From NCBI GenBank assembly GCA_017649485.1, contig JAGCGS010000009.1, forward strand, positions 1 through 43,243: a stretch of 43,243 bases of DNA, read 5' to 3'. A program made the translations under genes and the position numbers. Source of the DNA: Bacteroidaceae bacterium. GTDB taxonomy: Bacteria > Bacteroidota > Bacteroidia > Bacteroidales > Bacteroidaceae. Below the pieces are notes generated by a model. It did not search any database, was not told the origin of the DNA, and was given only the letters and a program-made list of their open reading frames with translations. Positions 31,567 to 40,370 of this stretch are shown here, piece after piece; position 1 is the stretch's first letter; every line of letters starts with the position of its first letter.

Positions 31567-33999
31567 TCATACATTCGCTATTGACATAATATCTGCAAAG
31601 ACACCAGCGGCTGTAACACTGGCACCAGCGCCATAACCCTGAATCATCATAGGATATTCGTGGTAGCGCTCGGTGGTGAGCAGGATGATGTTATTGCTGC
31701 TCTCCAAGCTATAGAACGGATGGTTGTTAGCCACCTCCTCCAGTCCTACAGTTGCCTTGCCCTCATTAAGCCTTGCCACGAAACGCCAGCGTTTGTTCTG
31801 TTTCGCCAATGTCTGTCGGCGAGCCTCGAACTCAGCATCCAACTCGGGGATGCGTTTCCAGAAGTCATCCAATGACCCAGCCATCAACTCGTCCGGGATA
31901 AACAAGTGCTTCTCCACATCCTCTTGGTCGAGGCGATAGCCAGCCTCACGCCCTAAGATTACCAGCTTGCGAATCACATCCTTGCCACTGAGGTCGGTGC
32001 GTGGGTCAGGTTCAGAGAGACCCTTCTGCTTAGCCTCTGTAATGGCTTGGCTCAGGCTGGTTTCAGCACTCAGGGAATTGAAAATATAGTTCAATGTGCC
32101 ACTCAGTACGGCTTCGATCTTCAAAATCTTATCGCCGCTATGGATCAGGTCGTTAATCGTATTGATGATGGGCAAGCCCGCGCCTACGTTAGTCTCGAAG
32201 AGGAACTTAACCCCACGTCGGTGGGCTGTCTGCTTCAGACGCATATAATTCTCGTAAGGTGATGAAGCGGCAATCTTATTGGCAGCCACTACAGACACGT
32301 TGTGTTGCAGAAGTTGCTCGTACAGTGCTGCTACTCCACTGTTGGCAGTACAGTCAACAAACACAGCATTGAAGATGTTCATTCCAGTCACTTCTTCCAA
32401 CAGACCGTTCAAGTCACAGTCCTTGCCCTTCTCCAATAGTTCACGCTTATAATCCTTGAGGTTGATTCCCTCGCGGGTAAATAAGCCCTTCTTGCTGTTG
32501 GCAATACCCACCACATTCAACTGCAGGCCATTCTCACGCATCAGTTTCTCACGCTGACTCTCAATCTGTGTGATGAGGCTGTGTCCCACTGTGCCGATGC
32601 CGCAGATAAAGAGGTTCAGTACCTGGTATTCTGACAGGAAGAATGAGTCGTGTATCACGTTCAGCGACTTCCTCAGCAATTTCTTGTTTACCACGAATGA
32701 GATGTTCGTCTCGCTGGCACCCTGGGCACAAGCGATGACACTGATACCGCTTCGTCCCAAAGCACCGAACAACTTACCCGCGATGCCAGGGGTATGCTTC
32801 ATGTTCTCACCCACGATAGCCACTGTGGCCAAGCCATATTCCGCTTTCATGGGGACCATCTCACCCATCTCTATCTCTTTGCTGAACTCCATGTTCAGCA
32901 CATCGCAAGCCGTCACCGCATCGGCAGTTCGCACACCAATGGAGGTTGAGTTCTCACTGGATGCCTGGCTCACCATGAACACACTGATGCCATGCTCTGC
33001 CAGGGTACTGAAGATGCGGCGGTTAACACCAATCACACCCACCATGCCCAAGCCTTGTACGGTGATGAGGCATGTGTCGTCGATGCTACTGATACCCTTG
33101 ATAGCCTTGCCGCTACCATTGGCAGTGCCTTGACGTATAATGGTGCCTTTGGCTTCAGGGTTGAAAGTATTCTTGATTAAAATAGGTATGTTCTTATGAT
33201 AAACCGGCCAGATGGTAGGTGGATAAACCACCTTGGCACCGAAATTACAGAGTTCGGTAGCTTCCACGTAAGTCAGACTTGTGATGGTATAGGCACTGTG
33301 GATAACACGGGGGTCAGCAGTCATGAAACCATCTACATCCGTCCAGATCTCCAGGCTTTCAGCATTCAAGGCAGCAGCCACGATGGCTGCGGTATAGTCA
33401 CTACCACCACGTCCAAGGTTTGTAACCTCACCTGTGTTCTTGTCTGTAGCTATGAATCCTGGGATGAGGGTCAGCTTGGGCAGGTCGGTCAGTTGCTCCT
33501 TCACCAATTGGTTTGTCAGTTCGGCGTTCAGAATGTGTTTGCCTTGCTTGCGCTCTGTCTTGATAAACAGTCGGGAGTCCTTCCACAGTGCACCTGTTAC
33601 TTCAGCAACGATGAGACTGGAGAGGCGTTCGCCATAGCTCAGGATGGTATCATTGGTCTTACGGCTCAGATCCTTGATGAGGTAAATGCCCTGGAAGATG
33701 TCGCGCAATTCGCCCAACAACTGTTCCACCTGTGCCATCAAAGCGTCAAAACGTGTACCCTTGGCTATGTTGTCGTTGATTAAATCATAATGTCTCTGCA
33801 TCAGATCGGCCAGATCTTCCTCATAAGCCTTGTTGCCTTCAGAGGCCATCTTTGCGGTCTTGATAAGTTGGTCGGTCACACCTCCAAGGGCTGAAACCAC
33901 CACGATGACTTGACCTTGCTGATTCGCCACAATCTGTTTGACGTTCCTGATGCTCGCGGTGGTACCTACGGATGAACCACCGAATTTCAATACTTTCAT
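31567..33999 (-). CDS. thrA: Bifunctional aspartokinase/homoserine dehydrogenase
   Basis: An 810-residue fusion catalysing the first and third steps of threonine synthesis from aspartate. The aspartokinase domain starts MKVLKFGGSSVGT and has FIATDKNTGEVTNLGRGGSD. Two ACT-type regulatory repeats lie at about 320-460, with LITVQGLGMVGVIGVNRRIF and TVAIVGENMKHTPGIAGKLF. The dehydrogenase begins near 465 with LFICGIGTVGHSL and includes VDCTANSGVA, VVAANK, NVGAGLPII and SGTLNYIFNSL. Feedback inhibition by threonine is expected. The ATG at 33999 is the family start; an upstream open stretch to 34656 runs antisense through the asparaginase gene and is rejected. First gene of the threonine operon; a TAATTTTG -7-like box (complement of 34024-34031) precedes it. 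Confidence 0.96.
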   Translation of the reverse strand: MKVLKFGGSSVGTTASIRNVKQIVANQQGQVIVVVSALGGVTDQLIKTAKMASEGNKAYEEDLADLMQRHYDLINDNIAKGTRFDALMAQVEQLLGELRDIFQGIYLIKDLSRKTNDTILSYGERLSSLIVAEVTGALWKDSRLFIKTERKQGKHILNAELTNQLVKEQLTDLPKLTLIPGFIATDKNTGEVTNLGRGGSDYTAAIVAAALNAESLEIWTDVDGFMTADPRVIHSAYTITSLTYVEATELCNFGAKVVYPPTIWPVYHKNIPILIKNTFNPEAKGTIIRQGTANGSGKAIKGISSIDDTCLITVQGLGMVGVIGVNRRIFSTLAEHGISVFMVSQASSENSTSIGVRTADAVTACDVLNMEFSKEIEMGEMVPMKAEYGLATVAIVGENMKHTPGIAGKLFGALGRSGISVIACAQGASETNISFVVNKKLLRKSLNVIHDSFFLSEYQVLNLFICGIGTVGHSLITQIESQREKLMRENGLQLNVVGIANSKKGLFTREGINLKDYKRELLEKGKDCDLNGLLEEVTGMNIFNAVFVDCTANSGVAALYEQLLQHNVSVVAANKIAASSPYENYMRLKQTAHRRGVKFLFETNVGAGLPIINTINDLIHSGDKILKIEAVLSGTLNYIFNSLSAETSLSQAITEAKQKGLSEPDPRTDLSGKDVIRKLVILGREAGYRLDQEDVEKHLFIPDELMAGSLDDFWKRIPELDAEFEARRQTLAKQNKRWRFVARLNEGKATVGLEEVANNHPFYSLESSNNIILLTTERYHEYPMMIQGYGAGASVTAAGVFADIMSIANV

Positions 34000-34071
34000 C
34001 TGCTTATTCTTTATAATTTGGCGCAAAATTACAAAAATATTTGTATATTCGCAGCCAAATGGGAGATATTT

Positions 34072-35118
34072 ATGAGAACAGAAACTGATAACACATCTAT
34101 TTTGCTTGTCTATACAGGGGGTACCATTGGTATGATTGAAAATCCTGTGACTGGTGCTTTGGAGAACTTCAGTTTTGCGCAACTCAAGAAACATGTGCCG
34201 GAACTGCAGAAATTTGCCTTCCATATTGATAGCTGTCAGTTCGATAAGCCTATGGATTCTTCTGATATGGATGCCAAGGCTTGGCGAAGGCTGGTGGATA
34301 TCATAGTGAAGAACTACGACAAATATACCGGTTTTGTGGTGCTGCATGGCACCGACACGATGGCTTTCACAGCTTCTGCATTGAGTTTCATGCTGCGCGG
34401 TTTGACGAAGCCCGTCATCCTGACTGGGTCGCAGTTGCCCATCGGCGTGATTCGCACAGATGGCAAGGAGAACTTGCTGACGAGTCTGGAAATAGCCGCT
34501 GCTCAACGACCTGACGGAGAGCCAATGGTGCAGGAAGTGTGTGTGTATTTTGAGAATAAGCTGATGCGAGGCAACCGCACCACGAAGCTGAATGCTGAGG
34601 ATTTCAACGCTTTCCGTTCTTATAACTATCCTGATTTGGCGACTGTGGGCATACACATCAAGTATAATCTAAATGCCATTCATTACGAGAAGGTGAAAGT
34701 GCCGTTGGAGGTACAGACGGAGATGAATACAAGTGTGGCTATCTTGAAGCTTTTCCCTGGCATTCAGGAAACAGTGGTTCGCTCGGTATTGTCGATTTCC
34801 GGTCTGAAGGGAGTGGTGTTGGAAACATACGGCAGTGGTAACGCGCCCCGTAAAGGATGGCTCATCGATTGCCTGAGCCAGGCTTCTCGTCGTGGGATGG
34901 TGATTGTGAATGTGACTCAATGCAAGAGTGGTATGGTGGATATGGACAGGTATGAGACTGGCTATCAACTGAAGTCCGCCGGGGTGTTGAGTGGCTATGA
35001 CATCACCACAGAAGCCGCCCTGACGAAGCTGATGTTCCTCTTCGGACAAGGTCTCTCCGTCGAAGAAGTGCGTGAGGGTATGATGCACTCGTTAGTGGGT
35101 GAAATCTCGACAGTTTAG
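34072..35118 (+). CDS. ansA: Type I L-asparaginase
   Basis: A 348-residue cytosolic enzyme hydrolysing asparagine to aspartate and ammonia. The first catalytic threonine is T18 in VYTGGTIGM; the second set is HGTDTMAFTAS with T94-D95; RGNRTTKLNAEDFNAFRS follows, with the family lysine. No signal peptide is present, so type I rather than periplasmic type II. The start ATG 34072 is after a TATATTCG -7-like box at 34044-34051. It is divergent from thrA across a 72-bp gap, so aspartate release and aspartate-family synthesis genes share a control region. Its stop overlaps the convergent lipoprotein stop by four bases. Confidence 0.94.
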   Translation: MRTETDNTSILLVYTGGTIGMIENPVTGALENFSFAQLKKHVPELQKFAFHIDSCQFDKPMDSSDMDAKAWRRLVDIIVKNYDKYTGFVVLHGTDTMAFTASALSFMLRGLTKPVILTGSQLPIGVIRTDGKENLLTSLEIAAAQRPDGEPMVQEVCVYFENKLMRGNRTTKLNAEDFNAFRSYNYPDLATVGIHIKYNLNAIHYEKVKVPLEVQTEMNTSVAILKLFPGIQETVVRSVLSISGLKGVVLETYGSGNAPRKGWLIDCLSQASRRGMVIVNVTQCKSGMVDMDRYETGYQLKSAGVLSGYDITTEAALTKLMFLFGQGLSVEEVREGMMHSLVGEISTV

Positions 35119-36587
35119 TTCTTCCTATAAACCATATCTGTCCCTGCCTGGTTCTTCAGCGTGAGAGCAATCTTACGCTGAATGTTTTCTACCTTAGCCA
35201 TTATCAGTTCAGGCAGGTTGTAGCTCATCATCTGGTCTTGGTAGAATTTATAAGGGTTGTGTTGGGGTAGCAGGAAAGGCTTCGAAGCTCTGCCCTGTTC
35301 ATCAATGTATGTAATGTATGGGCGGGAATAATATCCGTTGATTCTGCGACTACTGAACACCATCCAGTGCGAGTTGCCGCTCCATGAATGGTAGCTGTCT
35401 GCACGCTGGCTGTTGGCTCCTTCCAGAAGTTTCATCTCACCTGTTGACATGTCGATGATGTAAAGGTCGGCATCCTTCTTGTTTGCAGGGAAGTTGCCGT
35501 ATTTGGTAAGGCAAACCACCATCTTGCTACCATCAGGCGATATCCTCGGATGTGATAGGCTCATCCCTGTCTTTTTGGCGCTGAACAGGGTGTCAACCTT
35601 TGTTCCGATAGTTGCCGTCTCTGCATCAAAGTCCACCCTGCACAGGCTATACTTGAGCTGTTCTATATGATATGCCAGACTGTCAACAAACTCGGCAGTG
35701 CAGAAATACAAACTCTTGCCGTCAGGGGAGAAGGTGGGGAAGGTCTCATAGGCAGAAGGAGAAGCCAACAACTCATTGCCAAACACCTCGTTGCCTTCCA
35801 TGTCATATACATATACATCCGATTCTGTGTCAAACACTTCCACTCGATCATTCGAGTGATAGTAATAGCTTTCCCAAGTGGAATTGACAGAGGCAACCAC
35901 ATATCTCCCCGATGGATGCCAGTAGGGGTATTGCATATTGGCGTTAGTCTCTGGCGTTCTGGTATTCAGCTTGTTGACTATGCCATTGTGTATATAGGCC
36001 GTTCCTGGTGCCTTGGCGCGGCTATGGAATAGCATTTGGTTGGGCTGCCGTTGGTTGAAGGTATGGCAGTTCACACATCCATAGTCCGTCATTTTATTCT
36101 CAAAGATGGGTGTTTCCTCAAAGCTCTCCAAATGACGCTGGTAAATACCCATACGGTTCCATTGTTCATAGGGTGGTATCTTACGGTAAGCAAGGTAAGG
36201 ATCGATGGCTTCAGAAGAGACTCTGACAAGGATGTCTTTATAGGCTATCCATCCCTCTGGTGTCTTTTTAGATACCTTCATACATATCTCCTTATCTGTG
36301 TTGGATGCGAGCAATTTCCTCCAAGCTTTCAGTGGGATATCAAAGGCACTGTTCTTTGAGCGGACATTTATGCTACTGTTCGCGCCCATGACCGTGAGGT
36401 GATACTCCCCAGGCTCCAACAATGAAAGATTCAGTGGGGCAATGTTCACAGGAACAGTCACGCCGTCATAATCAGGGAAAACAGGGAGTGTATCTTCTGT
36501 TTGCCCTACAATGTTCACATTGCCCTGAGAACAACCCCAAAGCATCATCATACAGATGAACGTGCCTATATACTTGATGTGGTTCAT
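35115..36587 (-). CDS. TolB-like propeller lipoprotein with CXXCH haem motif
   Basis: A 490-residue predicted lipoprotein. The signal MNHIKYIGTFICMMMLWGC has lipid C19. Residues about 30-125 form a beta-rich N-terminal part. A single c-type haem motif CVNCH (161-165), within MTDYGCVNCHTFNQRQPNQM, is followed by PD40/TolB-like propeller repeats: YPYWHPSGRYVVASV, ETFPTFSPDGKSLYF, SHPRISPDGSKMVV and HSWSGNSHWMVFSSRR. A cytochrome-like motif in a propeller lipoprotein suggests redox or haem-linked binding; function is not known. The ATG at 36587 gives the signal peptide. It follows the DUF6057-like gene by 13 bp, implying a pair. Confidence 0.8.
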   Translation of the reverse strand: MNHIKYIGTFICMMMLWGCSQGNVNIVGQTEDTLPVFPDYDGVTVPVNIAPLNLSLLEPGEYHLTVMGANSSINVRSKNSAFDIPLKAWRKLLASNTDKEICMKVSKKTPEGWIAYKDILVRVSSEAIDPYLAYRKIPPYEQWNRMGIYQRHLESFEETPIFENKMTDYGCVNCHTFNQRQPNQMLFHSRAKAPGTAYIHNGIVNKLNTRTPETNANMQYPYWHPSGRYVVASVNSTWESYYYHSNDRVEVFDTESDVYVYDMEGNEVFGNELLASPSAYETFPTFSPDGKSLYFCTAEFVDSLAYHIEQLKYSLCRVDFDAETATIGTKVDTLFSAKKTGMSLSHPRISPDGSKMVVCLTKYGNFPANKKDADLYIIDMSTGEMKLLEGANSQRADSYHSWSGNSHWMVFSSRRINGYYSRPYITYIDEQGRASKPFLLPQHNPYKFYQDQMMSYNLPELIMAKVENIQRKIALTLKNQAGTDMVYRKN

Positions 36588-36600
36588 AGTTCTGCTCCTT

Positions 36601-38364
36601 TTATCCAAACATATAATAATACCAATAAGTGTTCCTGTAGGCAGACAGTGCCGCCTGTTGGTTCACGTTGCTCCTCCTGGCGTTGAGCACGGCCTGCTTG
36701 AATGCCATGAAGCGGTTGGCAGTCTCGTCAGTCACTCCGTGGCTACGGCAATATTCCTCATCATGCTCCGCCAGGATGACAACTGCCTCCTGCATCAGCT
36801 CGGGCATGGTGTCGCCTTGCCAGTTGGCGAGGAACCTGTCGGAGAGATAGCGCACCCCGTCCATGTTCTTGTCAAGCATCATCATAGCCATCGCATATTC
36901 CAGGGCATGTCCCTCGTCAGTACCAGTCTCGGTCACCTTGACAAGGTCAGCCATGATACCGTCCAATACTACAAACCTCGGTTGCGGGCTTGGCAGGCTC
37001 TTGCGCTTTTTCCCCAGTTCGGGGTCATTCTCCACAGCTTGGTCATTATTGAGGAACCTCCGCATGTCTGTTGCCCATTCTTGATAGGCATAGGTCTTTT
37101 CAAGACGGGTAATATATTTCTCTGCCACCTGATAATCGCCATATATTAGTCGTTCCTTTACCAGCATCTTCAACAATGACGGATTGCCATAGGTAGTGGC
37201 AATCATGGTGCCGAACGATAGGCATAGTGCCTCGCTGATCACCCCTGTGTGATAGTATATGTGGCTGAAGAGTACATTGATGTCATTGTATGCCTGGTAG
37301 CCGACCATCAGGCTTTGTGCCCCTTTCTGAGGGTACTTGAACAGGTCGGTCATCATCTTTCCTTCGTGAGACAAAGCCAGGTTGATGCAGTTCAGGTGTA
37401 AGTAGTTCTGGTAATTAAGGTTCGGGTTGTTAATGATTCCTTCCCAGTCATTCTGGTTGATGCATAGCATGAGTTCTGTCAATGTACGGAAGTCCCTGTT
37501 CATCCTCCTCTCTGACTGAACATATAAGAATAGTCCACCTACCATCAAAATTATGCAACCTGTAGCAGCCTGGACGATTGGCTTTAGCAGGAATCTCTTG
37601 CTTATTCCGCCAGCAATCATGATGATAGGAACAACAATCCATGAGATTGATTGCCAAATTCCCTGTTCTACGTGATACTCATAATAGCCTTTTGTCCACA
37701 AGGCGTAATCATATCCTACAATGCTTCCGTTACTGACAGTTACCAGGGCAGCTAAAAAACAGGTTAAGAGATATAGGGATGATATCCAACCTTTCCTGTA
37801 ATCCTGTAGCATGTCGGCTATCAATGCGCAGACGGCAAATAGTGTGGCAATACTGCCTGCGAAAAAGTAAAGTAACAGGGTAAATACGATTCCTGAAAGT
37901 GTTTTGAGATATAGGTTACTGTCTTTGTATATCAGCAAATAAGCATAGAGTATGAGGGAGAAGCACAACATAGCTATCAAACCCTCATAGTGATAACCCA
38001 TCTCCAATAAATAGATGCCTTGCAAATAGGATGCCAGCAAGGCCAATGCACCATAAATGATGCTGTTATTTAGGATGCGGTTGAGAGACATCCATAGCAT
38101 GAAGCCGGTAATTGTTGTGATAAGAGCTGTTGTGATGGCACCTACCCAAGGTATAAGGAAGAACTGTACCAGGAACTGTGATGCCAAGGTAGCAAAACCT
38201 CCAACCTGTTTCAGTAGACTTGTCATATAGTCTCCATCCCATAGGAAGATTTGCTGTTGTTCCCTGTACATCAGCAATGGTTCCTGTGAATAATGAAGGT
38301 AGATGGCAAAGATGGTGCCACATAGCATGGACACAACAAGCACTATGAATAGTCTCGACTTCAT
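36601..38364 (-). CDS. DUF6057-like polytopic membrane protein
   Basis: A 587-residue protein with about ten hydrophobic segments in its first ~290 residues (for example LFIVLVVSMLCGTIFAIYL, LVQFFLIPWVGAITTALIT and ISWIVVPIIMIAGGI), then a soluble, helix-repeat-like C-terminal half (LTELMLCINQNDWEGIINN ... DYQVAEKYITRLEKTYAYQEW ... YLSDRFLANWQGDTMPELMQEAV). I associate this layout with DUF6057, a family of unknown function; family name is from memory. The ATG at 38364 is chosen over a TTG further up. It is the first gene after the susD terminator and pairs with the haem-motif lipoprotein. Confidence 0.72.
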   Translation of the reverse strand: MKSRLFIVLVVSMLCGTIFAIYLHYSQEPLLMYREQQQIFLWDGDYMTSLLKQVGGFATLASQFLVQFFLIPWVGAITTALITTITGFMLWMSLNRILNNSIIYGALALLASYLQGIYLLEMGYHYEGLIAMLCFSLILYAYLLIYKDSNLYLKTLSGIVFTLLLYFFAGSIATLFAVCALIADMLQDYRKGWISSLYLLTCFLAALVTVSNGSIVGYDYALWTKGYYEYHVEQGIWQSISWIVVPIIMIAGGISKRFLLKPIVQAATGCIILMVGGLFLYVQSERRMNRDFRTLTELMLCINQNDWEGIINNPNLNYQNYLHLNCINLALSHEGKMMTDLFKYPQKGAQSLMVGYQAYNDINVLFSHIYYHTGVISEALCLSFGTMIATTYGNPSLLKMLVKERLIYGDYQVAEKYITRLEKTYAYQEWATDMRRFLNNDQAVENDPELGKKRKSLPSPQPRFVVLDGIMADLVKVTETGTDEGHALEYAMAMMMLDKNMDGVRYLSDRFLANWQGDTMPELMQEAVVILAEHDEEYCRSHGVTDETANRFMAFKQAVLNARRSNVNQQAALSAYRNTYWYYYMFG

Positions 38365-38383
38365 GAACCGTTGATTAGGTATT

Positions 38384-38416
38384 AAAAAGAGGGGCAAGCC
38401 CAGAGACTCACCCCTC
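38384..38416 (-). terminator. Rho-independent terminator after susD
   Basis: On minus, GAGGGG (complement of 38411-38416) pairs with CCCCTC (complement of 38389-38394) across a 16-nt loop, followed by TTTTT (complement of 38384-38388). It lies about 40 bp after the susD stop and separates susCD from the DUF6057-like gene. Confidence 0.8.
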
Positions 38417-38455
38417 CTCGTTAAATCATAGTCAGATTCTATAACTGGTTATAGA

Positions 38456-40309
38456 TTACTGCCAGTCAGCATTCTGCTTGAAACGACCCATTGCAGTAAC
38501 AATTTCGTTGTGAGGAATTGGGAACATTACCCAGTTCTTACCATAGTTACTATACTTGTTGGGGAAGAATTGACCTTCATAGCTTACATAGTCGTTCAGC
38601 ACGTCAGCTGCAACACCCCAACGAGCGAGGTCGAACCAACGATGACCTTCCATACCCAGCTCAGCACGACGCTCAGCACGCAGAGCGGTGATAGCCTCTT
38701 CCTTGCTTGAGAATGAAGTATAAAGGCCAACACGGTAGTTACCTGCAGCACCAGCTACACTCTTGCCGTTTACCTTGTCATCCATTGTGTAAGAACCAAC
38801 TGTAGTAGCATTAGCCTTCACGAAGTCGTTAGCTGCACGAGCACGAACCTGGTTGATGTAGTTCTTTGCGCCATCCAGATCACCATCGTTGATCAAGCAC
38901 TCAGCATAGAGCAACAGGATGTCAGCAAAACGGATCACGTGGTAGTTCTTTGCAGAAGAAGCAACAGCTGTTGACACAGAAGTAGAACCACGATCGCTGA
39001 TGTAAGGCAGATTCTTCTTGTTCATGTACAGACCTGCGTTGTTCGGGTCACGAACCCAACCGTTAACGGCTACTGGAGTACCATAATCCAGGAATGGAAC
39101 GTTGAAACGACCCATAGTGAAGTCGATACGAGGATCCACAGCAACAGTCAGGTCAGTCTGAGGAATATCACCAGCAGAGGTAGAAACCATCTGAGTCAGA
39201 CGAGGCTGAGCTCGGTAAGCAGCAGTTGACAGAGGCAGACCATTAGCGTCAACGATGAAGCTGTTAGCAAAGTCGTAAGTTGGCTGATAGAAACCCCAAC
39301 CACCTAAACCAGATGCACCGGCCTGGCCGATTGCAGGGTTAGATGCGATAGCATTGGTATCAGTCTGAGTACCAGAGATGGTAAGCTGAACGTCGAACAC
39401 GCCTTCACCACCCCAGTCGCAATCAGGAGAATTAGCGTCAAACAAGTCGCCATAATTCTGAATCAACTGATATTTCTTACCCTTAGCGTCAACACCACTG
39501 TTGATGATGTCAGCCAACAGAGACTTAGCTTCAGACATCTTAGCTGAGTTAGAGCTCATGTTGCCGTTGTAAGGAGAAGCCCAGTACATGTACAGCTTAG
39601 CAAGAACGGCTTTAGCCATCCAAGAAGTAGCACGACCATACTGACCCAAACCATAACCGCTACCTGTCCAGGTTGCTGGCAGACCGTTAATAGCATCTCT
39701 CAAGTCAGCCTCTACCTTATCCCATACATAGATGTAGTTACCACTTTCATCGATGTTACCAATTGCTGGGTCGGTATTAGCCTTGTAGTCCTCAAGAGTG
39801 ATATAAGGGATGGCAGCACCAAACATCTTGATACCTTCGAACATCCAAACAGCCTTGATGAACTTAGCCTGAGCTTCGATGACAGCCCTGTTAGGAAGTG
39901 CATCGCCCATGTCTTCTGCCATCTTCAGCACGTTGTTAGCACGTTTTACTGCTTCATAAACAGAAGACCACTTACCTGCGATATAACCATTAGAAGCAGA
40001 GAATGTGAAGGTTTCCAACTGTGTCCAGTCTGGCTGGTCACCAGCCGTAGAACCCTTATTGGCGTCACCGCCAACAACATCACCATACACGAAGTTGAAG
40101 AGAGAACCATAGCCCATCCACGCAGTCTGGGTCATGCTGTTGAAAGATGAGTAAGCACCAGTCAGCACCATGTCAATACCCTCTTCAGTGGTCAGCGTTC
40201 CCTCAGATACAGAGCCTGCGGGGTCGATCAACAGGAAGCTGTCGCCGCAACTGCTCATGCCAAAACTTGTAGCAAGAGCTATCGCTGAATATAATATTGC
40301 TTTTTTCAT
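38456..40309 (-). CDS. SusD/RagB family nutrient-binding lipoprotein
   Basis: A 617-residue surface lipoprotein partner of the SusC-like receptor. The signal peptide has a lipobox MSSC with C21. Early features are GSVSEGTLTTEEGIDMVLTGAYSSFNSM, and AQAKFIKAVWMFEGIKMFGAAIPY is the TPR-like helical part. The typical C-terminal RADILLLYAECLIND, YINQVRARA and LRAERRAELGMEGHRWFDLARWG follow. Length is at the long end for SusD. It caps the barrel of the SusC-like receptor and binds the substrate, probably a glycan or peptide. No glycoside hydrolase or regulator is in the visible part, so substrate is unknown. Confidence 0.95.
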   Translation of the reverse strand: MKKAILYSAIALATSFGMSSCGDSFLLIDPAGSVSEGTLTTEEGIDMVLTGAYSSFNSMTQTAWMGYGSLFNFVYGDVVGGDANKGSTAGDQPDWTQLETFTFSASNGYIAGKWSSVYEAVKRANNVLKMAEDMGDALPNRAVIEAQAKFIKAVWMFEGIKMFGAAIPYITLEDYKANTDPAIGNIDESGNYIYVWDKVEADLRDAINGLPATWTGSGYGLGQYGRATSWMAKAVLAKLYMYWASPYNGNMSSNSAKMSEAKSLLADIINSGVDAKGKKYQLIQNYGDLFDANSPDCDWGGEGVFDVQLTISGTQTDTNAIASNPAIGQAGASGLGGWGFYQPTYDFANSFIVDANGLPLSTAAYRAQPRLTQMVSTSAGDIPQTDLTVAVDPRIDFTMGRFNVPFLDYGTPVAVNGWVRDPNNAGLYMNKKNLPYISDRGSTSVSTAVASSAKNYHVIRFADILLLYAECLINDGDLDGAKNYINQVRARAANDFVKANATTVGSYTMDDKVNGKSVAGAAGNYRVGLYTSFSSKEEAITALRAERRAELGMEGHRWFDLARWGVAADVLNDYVSYEGQFFPNKYSNYGKNWVMFPIPHNEIVTAMGRFKQNADWQ

Positions 40310-40331
40310 ATTATTCTTGTAATTTTAATTG

Positions 40332-40366
40332 TTAATTTTCAATCTTCAATTTTTAATCTTCAATCA
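40332..40366. repeat. Heptamer array between susC and susD, 5 units
   Basis: Units TTAATTT, TCAATCT, TCAATTT, TTAATCT, TCAATCA run without gaps in the 61-bp gap between the SusC-like stop (40371) and susD start (40309). This is the same family and orientation relative to the genes as the other intergenic arrays, but more degenerate. Confidence 0.75.
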
Positions 40367-40370
40367 AAAA

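Noticed and set aside
34000-34656. N-terminal extension of the thrA frame
   Set aside because: The extra ~219 codons are antisense to asparaginase; the family start MKVLKFGGSSVGT is at 33999.
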